Virus record (IMG/VR): IMGVR_UViG_3300025520_000011 | Span: 1 to 33,821 of that record | Length of the DNA stretch: 33,821 nt | Direction: 5' to 3' (one strand) | Origin: a virus | Shown here: in pieces, positions 1 through 4,887 of the stretch | Layout of the letters: each line of letters opens with the position of its first letter | How positions within the stretch are numbered: position 1 is the first letter of the stretch | The notes under the pieces: model-generated | What the model saw: only the letters and a program-made list of their open reading frames with translations | Databases searched by the model: none | What the model was told of the DNA's origin: nothing | Position numbers and translations under genes: made by a program

Positions 1-390
1 GAGCCGGTGGCGTGGTGCCATCTGCAATACAACGAGGACGGCACTTATTTTGCCGACTGCTTGCAGTACTACCCAGACAGCTACGGTAACACGCCGCTGT
101 ATACAGCACCCCAGCCCGCCAAGCCAGCAGAGCAGGAGCCGGTGGCCGTTGTGGTGGATGCTTACGACACGCCGGGCCTGCAATGGCTTTGTCAGCACCC
201 GCCGAAGTGCGGGGACAGGCTCTACACCGCACCCCAGCCGCCGCAGCAGACAGCCGAGTGGGCTGATCTGCCGCCGGAAGAAATTAAAGCCCTCGTCAAC
301 CTGCCGGGTGCTGGTAGGCCCCGCACCGCGATTGAAATGGCTTACGCAGTTCAAGCCAAGCTGCGCGAGAAGAACGGGGGTGGGGTATGA
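1..390 (+). CDS. Partial early phage protein with EPVA...LYTAPQP repeats (5' end missing)
   Basis: The frame is open from the first base of the window (it reads EPVAWCHLQ...) and stops at 388-390, so the true start lies outside. Two degenerate units are visible: EPVAWC...PLYTAPQP followed by EPVAVV...RLYTAPQP, each about 40 residues, then a tail with the segment ADLPPEEIKALVNL. Phage proteins built from EPVA.../LYTAP-type units are common in early regions of temperate phages of Proteobacteria; their function is not known and I assign none. The stop overlaps the start of the next gene (ATGA at 387-390), so it is translationally coupled to the run of small genes leading to xis and int. The total number of repeats cannot be judged because the gene is cut by the window edge. 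Confidence 0.7.
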   Translation, partial: EPVAWCHLQYNEDGTYFADCLQYYPDSYGNTPLYTAPQPAKPAEQEPVAVVVDAYDTPGLQWLCQHPPKCGDRLYTAPQPPQQTAEWADLPPEEIKALVNLPGAGRPRTAIEMAYAVQAKLREKNGGGV

Positions 391-569
391 GCGAACTCCA
401 TCAAGCCGCCTTGCTTTTGCTTGGATTCTTTTGTGGTGTTTGCTGGGGCGTGTACCTCGGGAAAGAACGGTACCGGCGCACATTGGTGCTGATCGCAAAC
501 GCAGGCTCCGCCGAGAAGCTGCCCAACGGGAAGTTCTACTACCTCATCGCGGAAGGAGCCGACAAGTGA
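387..569 (+). CDS. Small single-pass membrane protein of unknown function
   Basis: Encodes 60 aa. The start ATG overlaps the upstream stop (ATGA) and its own stop overlaps the GTG start of the next gene, the close packing typical of a phage early operon. Residues about 7-24 (ALLLLGFFCGVCWGVYLG) form one hydrophobic segment followed by a positively charged KERYRR stretch, so a single membrane helix with the charged C-terminal part in the cytoplasm is likely. The C-terminal half (LPNGKFYYLI) is short and probably folds as a small beta hairpin. I do not recognise a family. It could affect the envelope or superinfection, but nothing in the sequence proves this. Confidence 0.65.
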   Translation: MSELHQAALLLLGFFCGVCWGVYLGKERYRRTLVLIANAGSAEKLPNGKFYYLIAEGADK

Positions 570-916
570 AGCAATGCACCATGAACTGCGGCCAAGCCAT
601 GTGGGACAAGCGAAGCCGCGAGCAGATGATGGCCGAGTGCGACGACTGCGTGACCGAGCCCTGCAACCCAGCCGAGGACGGCGTGTGTGAGGCGCTGGAG
701 TGCCGATTGCATGAACAGAAAGAACACTGGGTCGAGCAATGGTCAGAAGTCTGCCATGAAAACCAGACGCTGCTGAATCGCATTGACAGCGACACCGCCC
801 TGCTGCGGCAATGCCTTGAGGCTTTGGAATGGTGCGAGCCCGCAGGCACTACCGGGCACGGCGGCATCGAAGCCCGCAAGCAGGCCATCGCCGCCCTCAA
901 GGAGCGACTGACATGA
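566..916 (+). CDS. Cys-rich hypothetical phage protein, GTG start
   Basis: Encodes 116 aa. I chose the GTG at 566 because a strong ribosome binding site (GGAAGGAG, 551-558) lies 7 nt upstream and GTGA overlaps the previous stop. The same frame stays open much further upstream, but that stretch overlaps the two preceding genes and is not used. The N-terminal half has many cysteines (MNCGQAM, ECDDCVTEPC, DGVCEALEC), which may bind metal. The C-terminal half is helical and ends with ARKQAIAALKERL, an ending often seen in small phage proteins of early regions. Function unknown. Its stop overlaps the xis start (ATGA at 913-916). Confidence 0.65.
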   Translation: MKQCTMNCGQAMWDKRSREQMMAECDDCVTEPCNPAEDGVCEALECRLHEQKEHWVEQWSEVCHENQTLLNRIDSDTALLRQCLEALEWCEPAGTTGHGGIEARKQAIAALKERLT

Positions 917-1122
917 CCTACGTCACCATCCCCAAAGCCGCCGAGCAGATCGGTTTGACGGAGAAGGCGATCCGACGCAAGATCGAGAATGGCGTCTGGA
1001 TCGAAGGCCGGGAGTACCGGCGCGCACCCGATGGCCGGGTGTACATCAGCCTGGAAGGAGTAGCAAAATGGGTCGAGGGATCGAAGTCCGAGAGTCGAGC
1101 ATCCGCCTGCGCTTCAGCCTGA
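913..1122 (+). CDS. xis: Excisionase-like winged-helix DNA-binding protein
   Basis: Encodes 69 aa. The first 55 residues (YVTIPKAAEQIGLTEKAIRR followed by a wing GREYRRAPDGRVYISL) match the excisionase/MerR-like small winged-helix pattern: a helix-turn-helix, then a hairpin with an arginine-rich tip, then a short helix GVAKWVEG. Such proteins bind attachment-site arms, bend the DNA and turn integrase towards excision. The context agrees: the integrase gene begins inside the end of this gene, overlapping by 55 bp, so both are made from one message. The start ATG overlaps the upstream stop. The longer frame that begins at 829 overlaps the previous gene and is not supported. Function is inferred from fold and position; a role as a transcription regulator is the alternative. 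Confidence 0.8.
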   Translation: MTYVTIPKAAEQIGLTEKAIRRKIENGVWIEGREYRRAPDGRVYISLEGVAKWVEGSKSESRASACASA

Positions 1123-2216
1123 AAGGCAAGATGGTGAGCCGCACCCTGGTGGTGAACGGCGAGCCGATGCCGCCCACCCAGGCCAACCTGCGCTACGCCG
1201 AGCGGCTGATGCGCGACATCCGCGCCGCCATCCGGCTGGGCGAGTTCCGCATGGCCGATTTCTTCCAGGGCGAAGGCGTGGCCGAGGGCAGCACGGTCGA
1301 AGCGCAACTCAACGACTGGCTCGACGCACAGCGCATCGCGCCCAGCACCAAGGCCGGCTACGCCAGCGCGGTCAAGTTCTGGGCGGCGGCCATCGGCGAC
1401 AAGCCCCTGCCCGCCCTGCGCACCAGCCACATCCTCAAGGCCCTGGCCGACCGCCCCGACCTCACCGGCAAGACGGTCAACAACTACGTCAGTGTGCTGC
1501 GCGAGGCGATGGAACTGGCCGTGACCGACCGGCTGCTGACCGACAACCCGGTGCAGTCGGTCAAGCGCGCCAAACACCAGAAAGACCCGCCCGACCCATT
1601 TTCCCGGGAGGAATCCGACCGGATTCTCGACGCCATCGGCGCCCGCTACCCCGGCCAAGTCCACAACATGGTGGAGTTCTGGTTCTGGACCGGCCTGCGC
1701 ACCAGCGAGATGTTCGCCCTGCGATGGGCCAACGTCGATCTCGCCAGCGGCACCGTGCTGGTGGCCGAGGCCAATGTGCGCGGCAACGTCAAGGCCACCA
1801 AGACCAACACCGCCCGCACGGTCAAGCTCAACAGCCGCGCCCTGGCCGCGATAAACCGGCAGCGCGCCTTCACCCAGATGTCGTCAGAGCACGTCTTCCA
1901 CGACCCGCGCTACGACAGCGCCTGGGTGGACGAGCGGGCCTTCAGGCGCAGCTTCTGGACGCCGACGCTCAAAGCCCTGGGCATCCGCTACCGCCGCCCG
2001 TACAACATGCGCCACAGCTACGCCACTGCAATGCTCATGGCAGGGATGACCCCCGCGTTCTGCGCGAAGCAACTCGGCCACAGCGTTGAGATGTTTTTAC
2101 GCACGTACTCCAAGTGGCTGGACGGCATGGCGAACGACCTCGAAATGGCCCGCCTGGAAGACAGTCTGAAAACCAAAACTGCCCTGGAACTGCCCCAGCG
2201 TTCGCGTGAAGCATGA
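1068..2216 (+). CDS. int: Tyrosine recombinase integrase
   Basis: Encodes 382 aa. The start ATG has an AAGGAG site 7 nt upstream. Residues 1-70 form an N-terminal arm-binding domain, 75-165 a SAM-like core-binding domain, and 175-350 the catalytic domain. Visible catalytic residues are R211 (TGLRTSEMFALRW), K245 (ATKTNTART), R315 in PYNMRHSYAT, H338 (QLGHS) and the nucleophile Y347 (RTYSKW). The first position of the HxxR box is Y312 instead of His, a substitution common in phage integrases. It should recombine attP with a tRNA-His gene: the core sequence lies 50 bp downstream. The last codons contain two ACTGCCC repeats that look like its own arm-binding sites. The gene ends at the first base pairs of a bidirectional terminator. 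Confidence 0.95.
   Translation: MGRGIEVRESSIRLRFSLKGKMVSRTLVVNGEPMPPTQANLRYAERLMRDIRAAIRLGEFRMADFFQGEGVAEGSTVEAQLNDWLDAQRIAPSTKAGYASAVKFWAAAIGDKPLPALRTSHILKALADRPDLTGKTVNNYVSVLREAMELAVTDRLLTDNPVQSVKRAKHQKDPPDPFSREESDRILDAIGARYPGQVHNMVEFWFWTGLRTSEMFALRWANVDLASGTVLVAEANVRGNVKATKTNTARTVKLNSRALAAINRQRAFTQMSSEHVFHDPRYDSAWVDERAFRRSFWTPTLKALGIRYRRPYNMRHSYATAMLMAGMTPAFCAKQLGHSVEMFLRTYSKWLDGMANDLEMARLEDSLKTKTALELPQRSREA
2178..2195 (+). promoter_or_regulatory. Putative integrase arm-type sites, int side (2 copies)
   Basis: ACTGCCC occurs at 2178-2184 and 2189-2195, 11 bp apart (one helical turn), within the 3' end of int. The same heptamer occurs three times on the other side of the att core, in the same orientation. 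Clusters of short direct repeats on both sides of a core, bound by the N-terminal domain of integrase, are the standard layout of lambda-type attP. Binding itself is inference. Confidence 0.55.
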
Positions 2217-2254
2217 AAAAAGCCCTGTAAGTATTTGATCTTACAGGGCTTTTT
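2217..2254. terminator. Bidirectional rho-independent terminator between int and the late operon
   Basis: A perfect 15-bp stem (2217-2231 with 2240-2254) with an 8-nt loop. The GC part is GCCCTGTAAG, flanked by A-runs before and T-runs after, so it ends transcripts in both directions. It begins directly after the int stop codon and faces the leftward lysis transcript from the other side. Late transcripts must therefore cross the att region before stopping here. Confidence 0.9.
2228..2240 (+). promoter_or_regulatory. IHF-like site, int side of att core
   Basis: TAAGTATTTGATC fits the IHF consensus (YAANNNNTTGATW) at every position except the last. It lies 26 bp from the att core and overlaps the loop of the terminator. 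A better match in the same orientation lies on the other side of the core. Confidence 0.4.
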
Positions 2255-2266
2255 CACTTTGGTTTT

Positions 2267-2292
2267 TGGGGTGGCTGATGGGACTCGAACCC
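2267..2292 (-). other. attP core: 3' end of a tRNA-His gene
   Basis: Read on the minus strand the segment gives GGGTTCGAGTCCCAT, then CAGCCAC, C, and CCA. That is the T-arm, the 3' strand of an acceptor stem (partner GTGGCTG), discriminator C73 and an encoded CCA. C at position 73 is characteristic of tRNA-His. Only this 3' part is present; the sequence beyond 2293 does not continue as a tRNA. Phages that integrate in tRNA genes carry exactly such a 3' copy so that the host gene is rebuilt after insertion. Confidence 0.85.
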
Positions 2293-2328
2293 AAACGTCT
2301 GGGGAACAGCGGGGAACCACGGGGCATC

Positions 2329-2341
2329 TAAGTTGTTGATT
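2329..2341 (+). promoter_or_regulatory. IHF site, lysis side of att core
   Basis: TAAGTTGTTGATT is a perfect match to the IHF consensus YAANNNNTTGATW. It sits 36 bp from the att core, between the core and the right-hand ACTGCCC repeats, where a bending site is needed to let integrase bridge core and arms. It resembles the site at 2228-2240 (shared TAAGT..TTGAT). Confidence 0.65.
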
Positions 2342-2362
2342 TTGCAGTGTTTTGCAAATTCA

Positions 2363-2403
2363 ACTGCCCCTCACTTCCCCAACTACTGCCCTGAAAACTG
2401 CCC
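2363..2403 (+). promoter_or_regulatory. Putative integrase arm-type sites, lysis side (3 copies)
   Basis: ACTGCCC occurs at 2363-2369, 2385-2391 and 2397-2403, in the same orientation as the two copies in the end of int. The last two overlap the final codons of Rz. Copy spacing here is 22 and 12 bp, roughly whole helical turns. Confidence 0.55.
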
Positions 2404-2889
2404 TGAGTTCAGTCGGCCTTCAACCTCAAAATACTGCCTGCGGCATTGATCGAGGGCAGATTGTAGTCGGGCCGCATCGGCAGCGAACCCGACAAGAAAT
2501 TCCGCATCTGGCCGAGCCAATCCCGCTCCGGTACATCCAGTTCCAGCGGCGGCACCTGGGGGCACACCTCCAGCACCTGCGCGTTCGGTGGGGCGGTCGC
2601 GCAGCCGCTCAATATCAGCAGCGTACTCAGCAGCCAGGCGGTTTGCTTCATCGACTCTCTCCTTCTTCAATTTCGCGGCCAGAGCGCGCAGAGCCTGTTC
2701 CTGTTGTCTGGCCTTCAGCATCTCGGCTGCGTGCGCCTGGGCGGTCGCCAGCCGTTCCTGATCCCACATCTGCTGCACCTCCTGCGCGCCAGCCACCCTG
2801 CCCTTCTGGTGCGACACCCAGGCAGTGCCAGCACACAAGACGGCGCTTGCGCCAGCAACGACAAACCACCATTTCAGGTTCCACCACAT
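2383..2889 (-). CDS. Rz: Rz-like inner-membrane spanin subunit
   Basis: Encodes 168 aa. The start ATG at 2889 overlaps the stop of the endolysin gene (ATGA). Residues about 7-27 (WWFVVAGASAVLCAGTAWV) form an N-terminal membrane anchor; residues 30-95 are a charged, Ala/Gln/Lys-rich coiled coil in the periplasm, followed by the segment RLRDRPTE often found in Rz proteins. A second gene, the Rz1 lipoprotein, is embedded in another frame, the classical spanin layout. With Rz1 it spans the periplasm and fuses inner and outer membranes in the last step of lysis. The C-terminal codons contain two of the proposed integrase arm sites. The frame is open further upstream, but that part overlaps the endolysin gene in another frame. 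Confidence 0.88.
   Translation of the reverse strand: MWWNLKWWFVVAGASAVLCAGTAWVSHQKGRVAGAQEVQQMWDQERLATAQAHAAEMLKARQQEQALRALAAKLKKERVDEANRLAAEYAADIERLRDRPTERAGAGGVPPGAAAGTGCTGAGLARPDAEFLVGFAADAARLQSALDQCRRQYFEVEGRLNSGQFSGQ
2409..2651 (-). CDS. Rz1: Rz1-like outer-membrane lipoprotein spanin, nested in Rz
   Basis: Encodes 80 aa, entirely inside Rz in a different frame. The first 17 residues are a lipoprotein signal: MKQTAWLLST, hydrophobic core, then the lipobox LSGC with Cys17 as the lipidated residue. The mature part begins ATAPPNAQ and is proline-containing (PQVPP), as in other Rz1 proteins. At about 64 residues it is a typical small outer-membrane spanin. It should be sorted to the outer membrane and contact Rz across the periplasm. 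The full nesting means mutations here often change both proteins. Confidence 0.88.
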   Translation of the reverse strand: MKQTAWLLSTLLILSGCATAPPNAQVLEVCPQVPPLELDVPERDWLGQMRNFLSGSLPMRPDYNLPSINAAGSILRLKAD

Positions 2890-3596
2890 CAGGCCCAGCC
2901 TTCCTTGCGTTGTTTGTAGCGTTCCCAGCCGATGTAGCCCAGCAGCCCCACCACGGCCAGCATGAGCACAGGCACCAGCCACGCGCCCAGGCCGTCCAGC
3001 CCGTGCTTGATCGTGTTGACGGTCTGCACCGTCTCGGCCACCGTCGCCAGCGCAGCCGTCCCACCCGCCACGGTCGAGGCGCGGATGATGTGGCTCTGGG
3101 TCATGGGCCGTTCCGGGTCCACCGCCTGCGGCATCTCCAGGGCGGGCGCATCCGTCACCGCTTTCACCACAGGCTCTAGGTACAGCGCCGCCTCGGCAGC
3201 ACGGCGGCGGGTCAGCCCCGGCCACACCTTGCCTCCGGCTTTGTTCCACAGCGCAAACGCCCTGGCCGCCGCCTGGGTGTCACCCCGGTTGTGGGCCTTG
3301 ATGACGCTGCTGCGTTTCATCCCTGCCACGCCCACGTTGAAGGCGAAGCACACCAGAGCGTCAAACTGGTTCTGGTTCGGCTCGACCGTGCAGGCCGCCA
3401 ACACGCCCCGCTCGTACTCCAGCAGCTCCAGGCGCATCCGGGCGTCGGCTTCGGCCCGGGTCATGGTGTCGCCTTCCTTCACGCCCTTGGTGAACCCATA
3501 TCCCACGGTCCACACGCCCACCACGTCCTTGTAGGCCACGGAGCGAAAGCCCTCGAACTCGGTGATGAGCGCCAACCCACGCATAGAAATTCGCAT
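2889..3596 (-). CDS. GH24 (T4-type) endolysin with C-terminal membrane segment
   Basis: Encodes 235 aa. I start at the ATG at 3596 because GGAGG lies 5 nt upstream; the frame is open to 3668 but that part has no good start. The catalytic triad of T4-type lysozymes is clear: E15-x8-D24-x5-T30 in EFEGFRSVAYKDVVGVWTVG. The glycosidase domain (about 1-155) cleaves the MurNAc-GlcNAc backbone of peptidoglycan. The last 30 residues hold a strong hydrophobic helix (about 206-224, WLVPVLMLAVVGLLGYIGW) followed by RYKQRKEGWA, so the protein is probably anchored in the inner membrane by its C-terminus. There is no N-terminal signal. The stop overlaps the Rz start. Confidence 0.88.
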   Translation of the reverse strand: MRISMRGLALITEFEGFRSVAYKDVVGVWTVGYGFTKGVKEGDTMTRAEADARMRLELLEYERGVLAACTVEPNQNQFDALVCFAFNVGVAGMKRSSVIKAHNRGDTQAAARAFALWNKAGGKVWPGLTRRRAAEAALYLEPVVKAVTDAPALEMPQAVDPERPMTQSHIIRASTVAGGTAALATVAETVQTVNTIKHGLDGLGAWLVPVLMLAVVGLLGYIGWERYKQRKEGWA

Positions 3597-3636
3597 CACA
3601 ACCTCCACCACAGATAAGGCCAAAGCATCCAGATCA

Positions 3637-4143
3637 TCATGGCAACCTATCGGAAAACACTCGGCCATAGAGAGTTTCTTGCGTCCACAGCCCGTGGCAT
3701 CGGTGGTGGCCGACCACCTCCAAGAAACTGATGTGCTCGCGGTGGGTCAGCAGCGCCTTGGGGATTTCCACTCGCCACGGCCCCCAGGTCGAGAAGCCGG
3801 TCGGCGCGTTGCCGCCCACCAGTTCGTCGGGCTTGATCTGGTAGACCAGCACCCGGGGCGCCAGAGGCTGCTTGGGCACGGCCATCACTGAGGTGGAGAT
3901 CAGTTCGCACGCCCGGGTCTTCACCAGCGTGCCACCCAGGACGTAGTGGCCGTCCTGCCGCTCGATGTACTCCAGCTTCCAGTCCTCGATGACCGGGGCG
4001 AACCGTGTCTCGGCCATGTACACCACCCAGAGCATCAGCAGCGCACCCACGGTGAAGGCGCACAACTCAAGGAATCGCAAGGCGACCCGCCCTGGGGTTG
4101 TCTCCAGCAGCCATTCGGCGGCGTGCATGTTCTGGATCATCAT
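3637..4143 (-). CDS. Membrane protein of unknown function, upstream of endolysin
   Basis: Encodes 168 aa. The ATG at 4143 overlaps the stop of the upstream gene (ATGA); an in-frame ATG at 4167 is possible but lies inside that gene. Residues about 23-43 (FLELCAFTVGALLMLWVVYM) form one transmembrane helix; the remaining 120 residues (EYIERQDGHYVLGGTLVKTR, then GFSTWGPWRVEIP) look like a soluble beta-rich domain, probably outside the cytoplasm. No family is recognised. Its place just before the endolysin makes a lysis-related role (holin partner or regulator) possible, but its size and large soluble domain are not those of a normal holin. Confidence 0.7.
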   Translation of the reverse strand: MMIQNMHAAEWLLETTPGRVALRFLELCAFTVGALLMLWVVYMAETRFAPVIEDWKLEYIERQDGHYVLGGTLVKTRACELISTSVMAVPKQPLAPRVLVYQIKPDELVGGNAPTGFSTWGPWRVEIPKALLTHREHISFLEVVGHHRCHGLWTQETLYGRVFSDRLP

Positions 4144-4574
4144 TTGTTCATTTCCCGTTTGAGCCATTCGATGAACCCCATCAGCACCATCGCGCCCACC
4201 AGCCCGATGGCGCCGCGAAGCAGCCAGGAATACAGGTCGGTCTTGATCTTGTCGTCGCGCTCGGCCTGCTTGATGCGCCCGTCGTGGAAGTCCTTGTGCT
4301 TGTACAACGGGCCATCGGGGAACGCCTCGTCGCGCAGCCGGCGCATCTCGGCATCGGTGTGCGCCACGGCGTGGGCCGTTACGGAATCAATCTTCGTCAT
4401 CAGCGCCGTGCTGATTTCCAAGCACTTGGCGTTGAAGTGCTGGATCAGGCGCGACTCGGTTTCCGCCAGCCGGTGGTCGAGTTCTTCCGCCACCATGTCG
4501 GCCACCTGGGCAGGCTGAAGCGCCCGACGCTCCGGCCCGGTGTACTCACGGTAATCGTCACGATCTGGCGACAT
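4140..4574 (-). CDS. Coiled-coil protein with C-terminal membrane helix (possible holin-class protein)
   Basis: Encodes 144 aa. The start at 4574 has AGGAG a few nt upstream. The N-terminus carries EYTGPERRAL; residues about 20-110 are a charged helix (VAEELDHRLAETESRLIQH...) likely to form a coiled coil; residues 117-135 (LLRGAIGLVGAMVLMGFIEW) form one membrane segment followed by LKREMNK. This tail-anchored layout is seen in small phage proteins encoded near lysis genes. It could act as the holin or as a virion-associated membrane protein; the sequence does not decide. It is the first gene after the intergenic element at 4647-4666. Confidence 0.7.
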   Translation of the reverse strand: MSPDRDDYREYTGPERRALQPAQVADMVAEELDHRLAETESRLIQHFNAKCLEISTALMTKIDSVTAHAVAHTDAEMRRLRDEAFPDGPLYKHKDFHDGRIKQAERDDKIKTDLYSWLLRGAIGLVGAMVLMGFIEWLKREMNK

Positions 4575-4646
4575 ACGGCTCCTGCACGGCTGCGCCAGGG
4601 CAGCGCAACAACCCTGTGCCGGATTCTCTGGAAACCGCCCTCGCCG

Positions 4647-4666
4647 CGCCTGCGGCGAGATGTCGT
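4647..4666. repeat. Module-boundary element, copy 1 (half element)
   Basis: CGCCTGCGG-CGA-GATGTCG, differing from the other copies only at its last base. It touches the stop codon of the small tail gene on its right. The distal AGTGTG half of the other three copies is absent here. It also forms part of a short hairpin (8-bp stem, 4640-4659). It separates the tail block from the lysis-side genes. Confidence 0.6.
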
Positions 4667-4887
4667 CAGACCTCGATCAGCTCGACCGGCAGGCTGGGCG
4701 CTTGGCCCTCGATCACGCCGCCGCGCACGAACACGGTCTGGCCCACCTGGGCGTCGCCCCGGGCCTTGAGCAAGCCACCCCCGGGCATCTCCAGCGTGGC
4801 GATGTTGTTGGCGACCGACTGCACCACGCCCACCTGCAAGGCGGGGTCGGGAATCAGGTCGAGGAAGGCTTTGTACAAGTTACGCAT
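4666..4887 (-). CDS. Small tail-tip-associated protein, OB-fold-like
   Basis: Encodes 73 aa; the ATG at 4887 overlaps the end of the 698-aa tail-tip gene by 8 bp. The pattern (VGVVQSVANNIATLEMPGGG, then a segment rich in small residues, then GQTVFVRGGVIEGQAPSLPV) looks like a small five-strand barrel such as those seen in baseplate or tail-tip proteins; this is a structural guess. Its coupling to the tail-tip gene suggests a partner or plug of the hub. No family is recognised with confidence. Its stop is contiguous with the intergenic element at 4647-4666. Confidence 0.7.
   Translation of the reverse strand: MRNLYKAFLDLIPDPALQVGVVQSVANNIATLEMPGGGLLKARGDAQVGQTVFVRGGVIEGQAPSLPVELIEV

Noticed and set aside
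918-1664. 248-codon minus-strand frame opposite xis and int
   Set aside because: Integrase on the other strand has all catalytic residues; the minus frame shows no domain and no ribosome site.
2267-2340. A full tRNA gene at the att site
   Set aside because: Only the T-arm and acceptor 3' strand are present; no anticodon arm, D-arm or matching 5' acceptor strand follows.
4640-4659. Hairpin (8-bp stem, GCCT loop) as an intrinsic terminator after the small tail gene
   Set aside because: No T-run follows on either strand; it coincides with the right half of the boundary element, which does not form this hairpin in the other copies.
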